35,495 bases of DNA from a virus. The stretch covers positions 1 through 35,495 of IMG/VR virus record IMGVR_UViG_3300031857_000651. One strand, given 5' to 3'. Below the pieces are notes generated by a model that made no database searches, was not told the origin of the DNA, and saw only the letters and a program-made list of their open reading frames with translations. Shown here piece after piece: positions 8,318 through 15,222 of the stretch. The stretch's first letter is position 1, and every line of letters starts with the position of its first letter. Both the position numbers and the translations under genes were made by a program.

Positions 8318-9199
8318 TTAATCTAAGAGAGATTTGATTTTTTTGGCAGGCACTTTGCCTTCGTTGATCATGTCCAAAAGTCCACGGCCATATTTTTTGA
8401 CTGCTGATTTTCTAATGACATATTCTCCACGATCTAGGAACGCAGCGCCATCATCTGGACCCTTGGGATTTGGTCCAAGCAGACCATGGACCATGCCGCC
8501 TTTTGCATAGCTGGCAGAATCAAAGCTGTCCTCGCCAGTGTCTTCAAAGCCACCACCAAAGTCACTCCCGCCCATCTCACCGCCAGACTCACGGCCCATC
8601 TCGCCGCGGAAGTCACCGCCAGCAGGCTCGGCAGGCTGGCTGTAGTTATAAGCCGCAGGCTCATAGGGCATGGCCATTGGCTCTTGCATGGCCATTGGCT
8701 CTGGTGCAGGCTGGTCATAGTTGTACTCCGCAGGCTCGTATGGCATGACCATAGGCTCTGGCATAGGCTCAGATGGGTATGGATATGGATCATCTGGCAT
8801 AGGCTCTACATATGTAGACGGGAAGTCAGCATCAGGACTAGGCATAGGCTCTACATATGTAGACGGGAAGTCAGCATCAGGACTAGGCATTACTGGTGCA
8901 GGGGCATTGCCCACACTTGCGCCACCCATGATGGGACCAGCACCACCGCCACCGCCACCACCGCCGCCATTGACAGCATCGCCAGAAGAATAGTTTCTGG
9001 CATAAATACTAGGGTCAAAGCCGCCAAGCGCATTGCCTGAAGATGCGTTTGCATAGGGGTTTCTGAATCCTGGCATCATGGCCATGATCTGAGAATATGG
9101 ATCGTCACCAGTAAATTGCGGCAACGGCTGATACGCATTGTTGCCAGCTTGCTGGTCACTTGGCTGGGCAACATAATCTAAACGGCCACCTAAACTCAT
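8318..9199 (-). CDS. Low-complexity virion protein with C-terminal GPDDxxAFLDRGEYVI motif
   Basis: This 293-aa protein has four zones. There is an N-terminal polar zone, a run of nine glycines (about residue 79-87), and a Pro/Met/Glu-rich zone with two perfect 15-aa repeats (PSPDADFPSTYVEPM) followed by looser PMPYEPA..YNY repeats. The C-terminal domain is ordered: YAKGGMVHGLLGPNPKGPDD, then AAFLDRGEYVIRKSAVKKYG and a helix to the end. The KGG...GPDD...L..GEYV pattern is familiar from C-terminal domains of minor virion and tape-measure-like proteins. I moved the start from 9226 to the ATG at 9199, which has AAGGAG upstream and an ATGA overlap with the preceding gene. Likely a minor structural protein. 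Confidence 0.65.
   Translation of the reverse strand: MSLGGRLDYVAQPSDQQAGNNAYQPLPQFTGDDPYSQIMAMMPGFRNPYANASSGNALGGFDPSIYARNYSSGDAVNGGGGGGGGGAGPIMGGASVGNAPAPVMPSPDADFPSTYVEPMPSPDADFPSTYVEPMPDDPYPYPSEPMPEPMVMPYEPAEYNYDQPAPEPMAMQEPMAMPYEPAAYNYSQPAEPAGGDFRGEMGRESGGEMGGSDFGGGFEDTGEDSFDSASYAKGGMVHGLLGPNPKGPDDGAAFLDRGEYVIRKSAVKKYGRGLLDMINEGKVPAKKIKSLLD
8796..8885 (-). repeat. Perfect 45-bp tandem duplication
   Basis: Bases 8796-8840 and 8841-8885 are identical 45-mers and encode two copies of PSPDADFPSTYVEPM. Perfect identity at the DNA level, including third positions, points to a recent duplication by slippage or recombination. Confidence 0.95.
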
Positions 9200-9570
9200 A
9201 TCAGCTCCTTTGAAAGAATAAACCACTGAGGCTCATATCCCTCGTCTTTTAAAAATGTACGCTCCCAGCCCTTGCGGCCAGCCAGCGTTACTCTTGTGCA
9301 TCCGACAGACTTGCCCCAATTTTCAATATGAGGCCTCATCTTTTTCAATTCATCAAGATCACCACCAGCAAGGAAAAAATGCAAATCCTTCAGCTGCGGG
9401 TAAACAATCACCTCGGTCACCACTGCTGATTTTTGCCCTGGCCACAATTGATACCGATTTGACAATATTCCGGCGGCAATGTCATCTAGCGTATGTGTTC
9501 CACCGCTGTATTCTAAAGCCGCGCTGATCCATTGGCGACACCGGTTGATCTCTGAAATTCTGTCTGTCAT
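9196..9570 (-). CDS. GNAT-like conserved phage protein
   Basis: This 124-aa protein begins with a helical part (INRCRQWISAALEY), then THTLDDIAAGIL and SAVVTEVIVYPQLKDLHFFL. It ends with GCTRVTLAGRKGWERTFLKD followed by GYEPQWFILSKEL. A strand, a helix with a small-residue turn, and a closing G-(Y/F)-x-P strand resemble the second half of GNAT acetyltransferases. I recall close relatives beside tail genes in podophages. Acetyl-CoA binding is not proven, because the usual Q/RxxGxG/A loop is not clear. The ATG at 9570 is used (ATGA overlap with the stopper gene) in preference to an upstream ATG at 9618 that lies inside that gene. Confidence 0.6.
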   Translation of the reverse strand: MTDRISEINRCRQWISAALEYSGGTHTLDDIAAGILSNRYQLWPGQKSAVVTEVIVYPQLKDLHFFLAGGDLDELKKMRPHIENWGKSVGCTRVTLAGRKGWERTFLKDEGYEPQWFILSKELI

Positions 9571-11045
9571 CGTTTTCCACTGGCCACCGCATCGAGCCGA
9601 ATCACCCCAACACGCCAATCGGCCAATACCGCACCAGTCACCTTGACATTGACTTGGCGCCCAGAAAACCGGACAGAAGTCGGGTTGGCTGCCGTGTATG
9701 GTCCAAATGTGGATTGCGCCCCTGTTGGGTAGTATCGGGTTTTGAATGAAACCACAGCCTCACCCAGTGTCTGCTCATCTGGAATTACCTCGCGCACAGA
9801 CATGATGTTCTCGCCATTGCCAATCTGCAATGGGCCAGACTCGGCATAGATGCTGGCATTGTCATAAGCAAAACCCACCTCATGGTCGTAGAGATAACCA
9901 TCAGCTGAGACCATCAAAGGATTGGTAAACACGCCAGCATCAGTGCCAGCTGTTCTGCCCAATGTGCCTATATTCCAGTGATTCTCCCTGTAGTTATAGG
10001 TGACATAGCTGTCATTTTCATTGCTTGAATTGCTTGGGTAGTACCACCAAATCTCACCAAATTTGCTGTTGTGGACAGCATAGATTTTTGAGGATTGGTT
10101 GAAATTCATGTTGCCAAAGACATAGTCCGACACATCGCTTGGCAGTGGCTTGACATAGCCGTCATAACTCCAGAAGCCAGACTTGCTCATCCAAATGGCC
10201 GCAGTGTCAATGGCCGCCACAGCCTGGGCCGAGATCAAGCCGCAGCCTGATCCGGCCTTCTCAAAGCCATAAATGAATGGGGCGCCAATGTACTGGGCCG
10301 TGTGGACATCCACATCGGTAAACAGTAGATTCAAGCCCTTGATGCGTTTGCCGGCAATCAGCGTGCCAGGTGTGGCCAGCTCATAGTCGCCTGCCTGATT
10401 GTCGTTTGTGGGTGTCCATGCAGTGTTATCTTCTTGGTCCGACCACTGCACCTTGCGAGGGTTGCCGCCAGCTCCAAGGGCAAACAAAATGCGCTCAGAA
10501 GTCACCAAGAGTGCCTTGTTGCTCGTTGGCGCGTTGGCAATGACTGCGGCCAGTGTGGGTGTGGAAAAGCCAAGCTGCCACTCATAGAGCTTGCCATCGG
10601 CATTTGAGCAGGCCACCAAATACTCGCCCCATGTGTCCATGGACCATGTGGTGGCCGGCGTGATGCTGGAGCTGTCTGGCCGTGCAACACCATAGGCAAA
10701 ATTGCCATAGGTCGAATAACCATAGCCGGTCTTGACGACAGCATTGGCCTCGCCAACAGTAAAACTGGTGGGGGTGATGTCTTTGAGTGTCCCAGCCTCA
10801 TTCAAGGCATAGAGCTTGGAATGCGTACCAGCTGCGATCCAGCGGTCAGCCGTGTTGTCGCGCCAGGTAAGCAGTCCTCGGCATGAGCCTGTCAGCTGGC
10901 TGGCAGACTTCTTTCTCCAGCCACCCATGGGACGCAAAGTGTTCTCGTACCATCGCACCAAGTTCGCATCAAACCAGCGCCCTGCTGCCTGATACTCAGT
11001 GCCGTTTCTGTAGATGCCTGGTGGTAATTTGAGTGGGATGTACAT
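9567..11045 (-). CDS. Head-tail stopper / packaged-DNA stabilisation protein, P22 gp10-like
   Basis: This 492-aa protein begins YIPLKLPPGIYRNGTEYQAA and continues with WFDANLVRWYENTLRPMGGW. That opening is typical of podophage tail-hub proteins related in layout to P22 gp10 (472 aa). The rest is rich in beta strands, Trp and Tyr, with repeated short motifs (WIAAGTHSKLYALNE, WGEYLVACSNADGKLYEW, GFWSYDGYVKPLPSDV) spaced like blades of a beta-propeller. The role would be to close the portal channel below the adaptor after packaging and to join the tail. It overlaps the next gene by ATGA. Family assignment is by recalled motif and size only. Confidence 0.7.
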   Translation of the reverse strand: MYIPLKLPPGIYRNGTEYQAAGRWFDANLVRWYENTLRPMGGWRKKSASQLTGSCRGLLTWRDNTADRWIAAGTHSKLYALNEAGTLKDITPTSFTVGEANAVVKTGYGYSTYGNFAYGVARPDSSSITPATTWSMDTWGEYLVACSNADGKLYEWQLGFSTPTLAAVIANAPTSNKALLVTSERILFALGAGGNPRKVQWSDQEDNTAWTPTNDNQAGDYELATPGTLIAGKRIKGLNLLFTDVDVHTAQYIGAPFIYGFEKAGSGCGLISAQAVAAIDTAAIWMSKSGFWSYDGYVKPLPSDVSDYVFGNMNFNQSSKIYAVHNSKFGEIWWYYPSNSSNENDSYVTYNYRENHWNIGTLGRTAGTDAGVFTNPLMVSADGYLYDHEVGFAYDNASIYAESGPLQIGNGENIMSVREVIPDEQTLGEAVVSFKTRYYPTGAQSTFGPYTAANPTSVRFSGRQVNVKVTGAVLADWRVGVIRLDAVASGKR

Positions 11046-11047
11046 GA

Positions 11048-11704
11048 TCAGATCGTTGGTAGGTTGGAGACAAAGCTCATTGTGGCAATGGCTGATGGTA
11101 CTGCTGGCCGTGTGGGACTGGTGCTTGTCCCAAAATGCTCAATATTTACACCAGTGTTTTCAGTTCTCCACATAATCTCCACATAATCATTTGCAGCCAT
11201 TTCAACAAAGAAATTCAATGCAGCAATGATATGGCTTGGGTCACCAGAGCCTTTTCTTGCTGGTAAGTGAAATCTACTGTTTGAATTTGCAATGTTTGTA
11301 CCATTCTTGCGAAACCAAATATCCACATCTTGACCATCATTTGTCGTATTTTTAAATTGAATGGAAAACTGCAAGTTCCAGATTCCGGCATCAGCCACAG
11401 TGATTCGAGACCCGCTGGCCATTGTCACACCATTGGAAAAGTCTGTCGTGTTGAATGTGACAGCATAGGCCGTGGTGGTGTTGGCAGCCGTCTGGTCGGT
11501 TGAATCTTGAAACGCCCCATGAGGGTTATTCATAAACTTGCCACCCCTTGGCCCAAACAAAGCGCCAAGGACTGATATCAGTTTCCTGAAAAAATTGTTT
11601 AAAGCGCTGTTGTTCTCGTTGAAATTTCGGCGCTCATAAACCTCTGGCGGGTAACCCAGACTCGGTATTGATGGGACTTCTAATTGTTGCTTGACATTGG
11701 CCAT
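11048..11704 (-). CDS. Virion protein with C1q/TNF-like beta-jelly-roll domain
   Basis: This is a 218-aa protein. Residues 1-60 are a linker containing FRKLISVLGALFGPRGG. From about 75 to the end runs a pattern of strands: YAVTFNTTDFSNGVTMASGS, RITVADAGIWNLQFSIQFKN, VDIWFRKNGTNIANS, LNFFVEMAANDYVEIMWRTE. This order (an aliphatic strand, GxYxLxFS-like strand, charged hairpin, then DYVEIxW) is what I recall in C1q-like trimeric tips on phage fibres and decoration proteins. It may be a small receptor-binding or decoration protein. Placement between endolysin and stopper supports a tail role. Confidence 0.6.
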   Translation of the reverse strand: MANVKQQLEVPSIPSLGYPPEVYERRNFNENNSALNNFFRKLISVLGALFGPRGGKFMNNPHGAFQDSTDQTAANTTTAYAVTFNTTDFSNGVTMASGSRITVADAGIWNLQFSIQFKNTTNDGQDVDIWFRKNGTNIANSNSRFHLPARKGSGDPSHIIAALNFFVEMAANDYVEIMWRTENTGVNIEHFGTSTSPTRPAVPSAIATMSFVSNLPTI

Positions 11705-11710
11705 GGCTAA

Positions 11711-12304
11711 TTATGTCAGTACAGACAGCGCATGGTTGATATGTTTGATCCTGTCGTCAAGCCCTATGAACCCGCCATTGATCTTTTTGGTCATGGTCCG
11801 GTAGTCCTGGTTGTCAGCGTACTGGTTGAGCTTGTGGGTGTCCCAAAACCAGCCGGCAGTCAGGGCTGCATACTTTGGCGTGGCCACCAGCTCCGGCTGC
11901 ATGATCAGGTCCACACCCAGCGCCTTGCCTGCGTGGAAATAATTGCTGGAGCCAGTCAGCTGGATGCAGCCTCTTCCAATAAAACGCCAAGCATCCCCAG
12001 AGGCCTCATCTCGGTTGCCCATCCGGTTGCTGTAAACGACCGTGGCAATGAGCTTTGGATTTCGCTGGCAGGCTTGGGCCTTGGCAGCGTCAAAGCGCTT
12101 GGGCCAGAGCTTTTGCAGTGCCTCTGCCCTGTAGTTCAAATTCTCTTGCAGCACCTTGAAATTGCCACACTCATGGCCACACTGGCCAATGAATGCAGCC
12201 TGGCGCAATGGCGTTGAAATGTCAAAGCGCTGGAAAGTCTCGTTCAGCGCATCGACCCACTGTGGACCAATATGCAGCCGTGCCAGTTGTTCAGCGTTTA
12301 CCAT
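11711..12304 (-). CDS. Endolysin, glycoside hydrolase 19-like
   Basis: This 197-aa enzyme should cut the glycan strands of peptidoglycan. The motif FIGQCGHECGNFKVLQENLN (about 39-58) is the active-site helix of GH19-type lysozymes, and Glu45 is the likely general acid. The motif WRFIGRGCIQLTGSSNYFHA (about 106-125) is the conserved GRGxxQLTGxxNY block of the family, and AALTAGWFWDTHKLN follows as expected. The length is that of a single-domain endolysin. I see no signal peptide or wall-binding domain, so release should depend on a holin. It overlaps the spanin gene by 14 bases. Confidence 0.9.
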   Translation of the reverse strand: MVNAEQLARLHIGPQWVDALNETFQRFDISTPLRQAAFIGQCGHECGNFKVLQENLNYRAEALQKLWPKRFDAAKAQACQRNPKLIATVVYSNRMGNRDEASGDAWRFIGRGCIQLTGSSNYFHAGKALGVDLIMQPELVATPKYAALTAGWFWDTHKLNQYADNQDYRTMTKKINGGFIGLDDRIKHINHALSVLT

Positions 12305-12791
12305 TGATTAAATCCCTCGCTTCGTTATATGCGTCAATACAGGCATTGAGCTGCGCTGTGTTCCTGTCCCCTTGGGCCACTATTTCGGCAATGGCTTGGA
12401 GGGTTGCTCGCTCGGCATCAGAAGCCGTGTCAGGCGCTCTGTCAGGTTGACTTCCTGTTTCTTTGCTATCTGGGGCGGCAGGGGTGGCAGCTGTGGGGGC
12501 TGGTACACAACTTGGGGCGCTGATGCGCACCCTGCCAGCGCGAATGGCACGATCAAGAGCAGACTGCTTTTCATTGATGACATTATTTGTCTCCTGTAGC
12601 TTGGTTGCATTTGCGTTTAATTGTTCATTGAGCTTTTGCTCTGTGGCCCTAGATTCCTCGTTTTTGCGAGCAATCTCAATCTGCATCTCATTGTCCCTGT
12701 CTTGCCACCCAAAGTGATAACCACCTCGATAAGTCCCAAACAGGGTTATAAACAGGCCCACCAAAATCCATGGCAGTGGGATTCCAAACAT
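12291..12791 (-). CDS. Rz: Inner-membrane spanin (Rz-like)
   Basis: This 166-aa protein has an N-terminal membrane anchor (LPWILVGLFITLFGTYRGGY, residues 5-24). A long charged coiled-coil region follows (residues about 30-90: EIARKNEESRATEQKLNEQL and on), then a Pro/Ala-rich linker and a helical end. Anchor plus periplasmic coiled coil is the standard i-spanin plan. A lipoprotein gene sits wholly inside it in another frame, which is the classic Rz/Rz1 arrangement. The pair fuses inner and outer membranes after peptidoglycan is cut, so the host must have an outer membrane. Confidence 0.85.
   Translation of the reverse strand: MFGIPLPWILVGLFITLFGTYRGGYHFGWQDRDNEMQIEIARKNEESRATEQKLNEQLNANATKLQETNNVINEKQSALDRAIRAGRVRISAPSCVPAPTAATPAAPDSKETGSQPDRAPDTASDAERATLQAIAEIVAQGDRNTAQLNACIDAYNEARDLINGKR
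12380..12583 (-). CDS. Rz1: Outer-membrane spanin lipoprotein (Rz1-like), nested in Rz
   Basis: This 67-aa lipoprotein is read in a different frame inside the Rz gene. It has a basic start, a hydrophobic segment and a lipobox (LLLIVPFALAGC, Cys19), followed by a Pro-rich tether (VVYQPPQLPPLPPQ). Signal, Cys and proline pattern are all diagnostic of Rz1-type o-spanins. I chose the ATG at 12583 because GGAG lies 9 nt upstream. ATG codons at 12610 and 12574 are alternatives. It would be lipid-anchored in the outer membrane and bind the periplasmic end of Rz. Confidence 0.85.
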   Translation of the reverse strand: MSSMKSSLLLIVPFALAGCASAPQVVYQPPQLPPLPPQIAKKQEVNLTERLTRLLMPSEQPSKPLPK

Positions 12792-13348
12792 TATTCAGAC
12801 TCCTTCCTGGCTGCCGCCAGCTGCACACGCTCATGGTCATCCTCAAGATGGTCCGGTGGCGTGTCTGGTGGTGGGCCAGGTGTCCATGACTCATCAAGCT
12901 CTGGATTGGTCCATGTTGGCATGGCCCCAAACGGCTGACCTGGCAGTCCATTGCTGCTTGGTGTAAAGCTGTGGTTGTTTGAGTATCCAGTCGCTGGGGT
13001 TAGGTATCCAGTTGGGTATCCAGCCATTGGCTGCATCATCATCGGCTGCATGGGCTGCATTGGAGGCTGTGGCGCTCCAAGAGCCTTTGCACCAGCAGCC
13101 ACAGCTCTCTTGCTCATCACACCACCAATGCCGCCAACAATCAGCAAAACGATGTCGTTTAGCATCTTGGTGTAAGCCTGGTCAATCGGGGCCATGGACT
13201 TGATTGGCTGGGTGACAAAAGTCACAGAATACAAAAGAGCCACCACAATGAAGCAAAGAATGCAAGTGACTGATATCACCACAAAGCCCCAGACTCTGAC
13301 CTCGATCTCATCAGGGGTTAGGTTTGGCTTCTGGTTGCTGTGTTGCAT
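12791..13348 (-). CDS. Two-helix membrane protein, holin candidate
   Basis: This 185-aa protein carries two membrane segments: WGFVVISVTCILCFIVVALL (about 20-39) and MLNDIVLLIVGGIGGVMS (about 62-79). A long soluble tail rich in Met, Pro and Gln follows (PPMQPMQPMMMQPM near 95-108), ending in an acidic helix. Two helices beside endolysin and spanins make it the leading holin candidate. The 105-residue tail is unusual for a holin, so it may instead be a signal-anchor accessory or a membrane virion protein. It abuts the Rz start (shared base 12791) and overlaps the next upstream gene by 38 bases. Confidence 0.6.
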   Translation of the reverse strand: MQHSNQKPNLTPDEIEVRVWGFVVISVTCILCFIVVALLYSVTFVTQPIKSMAPIDQAYTKMLNDIVLLIVGGIGGVMSKRAVAAGAKALGAPQPPMQPMQPMMMQPMAGYPTGYLTPATGYSNNHSFTPSSNGLPGQPFGAMPTWTNPELDESWTPGPPPDTPPDHLEDDHERVQLAAARKESE

Positions 13349-13520
13349 TGACTTGTTTCTCCAAGATGGGGGCCACTAGATATTCTGGGCATTGCTGCGT
13401 AAATAGACACTTTGGCTTTTGGCACTCTAGTGCATGGAAATTATCAGGATTCTGACACTTGTATCGGTATCGATCTTCGCAGCCAGTCAGCAACAACAAT
13501 AACAAAAGTAAATATCTCAT
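13311..13520 (-). CDS. Small Cys-rich phage lipoprotein
   Basis: This 69-aa protein has an all-leucine signal segment and lipobox (RYLLLLLLLLTGC, Cys14). A mature part of about 55 residues follows, with four more cysteines in the pattern YKCQNPDNFHALECQKPKC and CPEYLV. I recall this combination (lipobox, RYRY-C, CPEYL) in small lipoproteins of several marine and freshwater phages, with no known function. It could block superinfection or take part in lysis at the outer membrane. Its start is fixed by the ATGA overlap with the 58-aa gene upstream. Confidence 0.75.
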   Translation of the reverse strand: MRYLLLLLLLLTGCEDRYRYKCQNPDNFHALECQKPKCLFTQQCPEYLVAPILEKQVNATQQPEAKPNP

Positions 13521-13693
13521 GCCATCACATCCACTTGGCCAGCCTTAATCCATTGAGCTTTGATCTCTTGGCACTTCTGATGATATTCTGCTTGTCTGTT
13601 CAGTTCTGCAAGTCTCTGCATATTTTGTTGATGGATCACCCTATGAGCCTCCCATAGCATACGAGCGTTTTCTTGATAAGTGGTAATTTTCAT
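13517..13693 (-). CDS. 58-aa helical protein in lysis region
   Basis: This short gene encodes 58 residues, almost all helical and rich in Gln (NARMLWEAHRVIHQQNMQRL, then NRQAEYHQKCQEIKAQWIKA). It starts at 13693 and overlaps both neighbours by ATGA, which is strong evidence that it is translated despite its length. It has no membrane segment. Function is unknown. Being coupled to a lipoprotein and to a small membrane protein suggests a part in lysis control or membrane remodelling. Confidence 0.7.
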   Translation of the reverse strand: MKITTYQENARMLWEAHRVIHQQNMQRLAELNRQAEYHQKCQEIKAQWIKAGQVDVMA

Positions 13694-13863
13694 AACCCAA
13701 TCTTTCCAAGTAAAAGGTTAACAATCTTGTCCGACAAGTCATCAGGCAAGAACCTAAGAAACCCTAGAAACCACCAAGCAATACACCCATAGCAGAACAC
13801 CCTGCAAAACAAGTCGAATTGCTTCTGGTACTCGTTCACCGACCACAACCGCCCTTTGGACAT
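13690..13863 (-). CDS. 57-aa small membrane protein
   Basis: This 57-residue protein has one hydrophobic, aromatic and Cys-containing segment (FCRVFCYGCIAWWFLGFLRF, about 19-38). A polar helix precedes it and an amphipathic tail follows (LSDKIVNLLLGKIG). It starts at 13863, 28 bases inside the end of the 165-aa gene, and ends with an ATGA overlap on the next gene. No strong ribosome site is seen, so it probably depends on re-initiation. It could be a holin partner or antiholin; that role is only inferred from neighbourhood. Confidence 0.65.
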   Translation of the reverse strand: MSKGRLWSVNEYQKQFDLFCRVFCYGCIAWWFLGFLRFLPDDLSDKIVNLLLGKIGL

Positions 13864-14333
13864 AAACTCATTAGTTCGTTGATACCGATAAAGACCAGAA
13901 GTAGAACAAAAGCAACACCACCAATAATCATGGCGATCTCGTTCATCTCATCTTCTTTTTGTTTGGCTTTCTTTTCCTCGGCTCTCAGCGCTGCCATCTC
14001 TTTGGCATCATCCCTGTCCATCTCAGCTTGACGGGCCTTGATCTTGTTCCAGACATCGATCTTGCCGGTCTGCATGAAGAGCATTTTCAGCTCTTCCTCA
14101 AAGGCTCTGGCTTGCTCTAGCGCCATCTCGATCTGGAGAGCAGCACCCATGTTGGAGCCTTTTTTCTCCCTCTTGGCCTGGAGCATGGCCTTGGTCGCGG
14201 TTGACTTGGCGTCAAACATCTTGCCCAGCATGGGGGCCAATGACCCTAGATCACTGGCGACCTTGCTGGCCTTTTTGACCATGCTGATGGCACTTTGCAG
14301 CCCTGCTAGGGCCGTCATTGGATCGATGATCAT
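13836..14333 (-). CDS. Helical protein with C-terminal membrane anchor, unknown function
   Basis: This 165-aa protein starts MIIDPMTALAGLQSAI and runs as long helices (KKASKVASDLGSLAPMLGKM, GSNMGAALQIEMALEQARAF, EEELKMLFMQTGKIDVWNKI). It then has a charged Ala/Lys/Glu segment and a C-terminal membrane helix (AMIIGGVAFVLLLVFIGI). I recall close relatives in marine and freshwater phages near lysis or tail genes, always unassigned. I use 14333 as start (ATGA overlap with the 41-aa gene); the frame extends to 14396 without a ribosome site. A tail-anchored membrane protein near holin candidates may regulate lysis timing. Confidence 0.7.
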   Translation of the reverse strand: MIIDPMTALAGLQSAISMVKKASKVASDLGSLAPMLGKMFDAKSTATKAMLQAKREKKGSNMGAALQIEMALEQARAFEEELKMLFMQTGKIDVWNKIKARQAEMDRDDAKEMAALRAEEKKAKQKEDEMNEIAMIIGGVAFVLLLVFIGINELMSLCPKGGCGR

Positions 14334-14455
14334 TTCCTCTTCTCCCACTTCAGACAGATGACTCTGCGATTGTAGACATCGCCGGTCCATGTCCACCTAG
14401 TGCATCGATAGTCGGCAGCTGTGGTGGCGGTTAGTAGGACCAGAGCATAGATCAT
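14330..14455 (-). CDS. 41-aa secreted or membrane-tethered micro-protein
   Basis: This tiny protein has a signal-like start (MIYALVLLTATTAA) and a short mature part, DYRCTRWTWTGDVYNRRVIC, ending LKWEKRK. I recall the pattern C-x-x-W-T-W-x-G-D-V-Y-N-R-x-V-x-C-L-x-W from small phage proteins in many aquatic phages. The two cysteines could form a disulphide in the periplasm. It overlaps both neighbours by ATGA. The longer frame to 14590 is not used, since the upstream part lies in the 72-aa protein region. Function unknown. Confidence 0.7.
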   Translation of the reverse strand: MIYALVLLTATTAADYRCTRWTWTGDVYNRRVICLKWEKRK

Positions 14456-14544
14456 GGCCAATACAAAACTATGACATAAGTTGACCAAATGATGGTGGCC
14501 ACCAAAATGGCCGCAGCAATGAATGCCACGGCCCAGTCTCTCAT
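14452..14544 (-). CDS. 30-aa single-helix membrane peptide
   Basis: This peptide of 30 residues is almost entirely one membrane helix (VAFIAAAILVATIIWSTYVI), with charged residues at the N-terminus (MRD) and Trp/Pro at the end. It overlaps the upstream gene's stop (14541) and the downstream gene's start (14455) by ATGA at both ends. Exact coupling on both sides is good evidence for a genuine gene. Possible roles are holin, antiholin or membrane inhibitor peptide. Nothing in the sequence decides between them. Confidence 0.65.
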   Translation of the reverse strand: MRDWAVAFIAAAILVATIIWSTYVIVLYWP

Positions 14545-14753
14545 AGCCCGAAAATTTTCTTAATGAATTCGGCAGCCACCCCTGGGCCAAACAACACGCA
14601 AAGGATCACCCCATACAAAAGATATTCAATCTTGGTCATGCGCCTGTCGCCATCGCGCAGTGACCGATCAATGTTGTTGTATCTCTCAAGGCAAAGCTGC
14701 TCATGTGCAGATAGCTTTGCCTCAGTTTCTGTGATCATCTTTATTTCGGCCAT
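14541..14753 (-). CDS. XhlA-like membrane protein, holin-associated candidate
   Basis: This 70-aa protein has a soluble coiled-coil front (TETEAKLSAHEQLCLERYNN, then IDRSLRDGDRRMTKIE). A single C-terminal membrane helix follows (YLLYGVILCVLFGPGVAAEF) with a short basic tail. This plan matches small haemolysin XhlA-type proteins that work with holins. I chose the ATG at 14753. A GTG at 14759 overlaps the upstream stop as GTGA and is a real alternative adding two residues. Confidence in the family is moderate. Confidence 0.65.
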   Translation of the reverse strand: MAEIKMITETEAKLSAHEQLCLERYNNIDRSLRDGDRRMTKIEYLLYGVILCVLFGPGVAAEFIKKIFGL

Positions 14754-14755
14754 GA

Positions 14756-14905
14756 TCACTGCACAGTTGATGTGTCTTTTGTAGTCTGCGCGTCAGCCTG
14801 GTCTTTGATCTTCAAAAGCAAAGGCCACACACCAGACTTGGCTGGCATCTCACCAAGCACATTCAGAATGAATTGCACTTCATTGGTTTCCAGCTCTAGC
14901 TTCAT
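14756..14905 (-). CDS. 49-aa conserved phage protein, unknown function
   Basis: This protein of 49 residues reads LELETNEVQFILNVLGEMP, then AKSGVWPLLLKIKDQADAQ and a polar tail. I recall the pattern (LxLxxxEVxxILxxLxxxP....LxxKIxxQAxxQ) as a very common small phage protein near tail-fibre genes; its role is not established. It overlaps the upstream gene by ATGA. It is a two-helix hairpin by appearance, without membrane segments. Confidence 0.7.
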   Translation of the reverse strand: MKLELETNEVQFILNVLGEMPAKSGVWPLLLKIKDQADAQTTKDTSTVQ

Positions 14906-15204
14906 TCTGCGCTCCAAGGAGTGCCAGTAGCCTTTACAGGGTTCTTCAGCAAAGCAATTTGAGCCGCCAAAGAAGCCTCAGTAGCCTCTTTATCTACGCT
15001 CTCCCATACCCAATTAAGGACTGTTGCTTCTGTGAGGGAAGCATAGGGAATCGCTGGAGTACCTTCAGCCCATGAGACTGTTGCGTAGGCAGAGGCAGAG
15101 TGTTCTCCGTCTACTGCTGTGCAAGTCCAATGCCCTACTGTTACATAACCATCGGCTGTGTTGCTTTCGAGGGTGTTAATTTTCCAGTTGTATGAGGTAG
15201 TCAT
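14902..15204 (-). CDS. Tail-fibre-adjacent conserved protein (DUF7936-like)
   Basis: This 100-aa protein starts with a beta part (YNWKINTLESN, YVTVGHWTCTAVDGEHSAS, YATVSW) and ends with helices (YASLTEATVLNWVWESVD, LAAQIALLKNPVKATGTPW). This is the pattern I recall for small proteins encoded just after tail-fibre genes in many aquatic phages. In those, the N-terminal W-x-I motif, HWxxTAxDG and the KNPxxxxxxPW end are conserved. A chaperone or fibre-associated role has been suggested by context only. It follows the S74 fibre gene by 18 bases. Confidence 0.75.
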   Translation of the reverse strand: MTTSYNWKINTLESNTADGYVTVGHWTCTAVDGEHSASAYATVSWAEGTPAIPYASLTEATVLNWVWESVDKEATEASLAAQIALLKNPVKATGTPWSAE

Positions 15205-15222
15205 GATGTTTTCCTTTGTTAA

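Noticed and set aside
8486-9040. 184-codon rightward frame opposite the low-complexity virion gene
   Set aside because: The product is a shadow of Pro/Met/Gly repeats on the other strand, with repeated Arg/His/Trp runs and no motif.
8318-9199. Tail tape-measure protein
   Set aside because: The C-terminal GPDD...GEYV motif occurs in tape measures, but the protein is only 293 aa and low in complexity, and the other tail genes fit a short tail.
12191-12938. Rightward frames opposite endolysin and spanin genes
   Set aside because: They are antisense to recognised lysis genes and have no motif or ribosome site.
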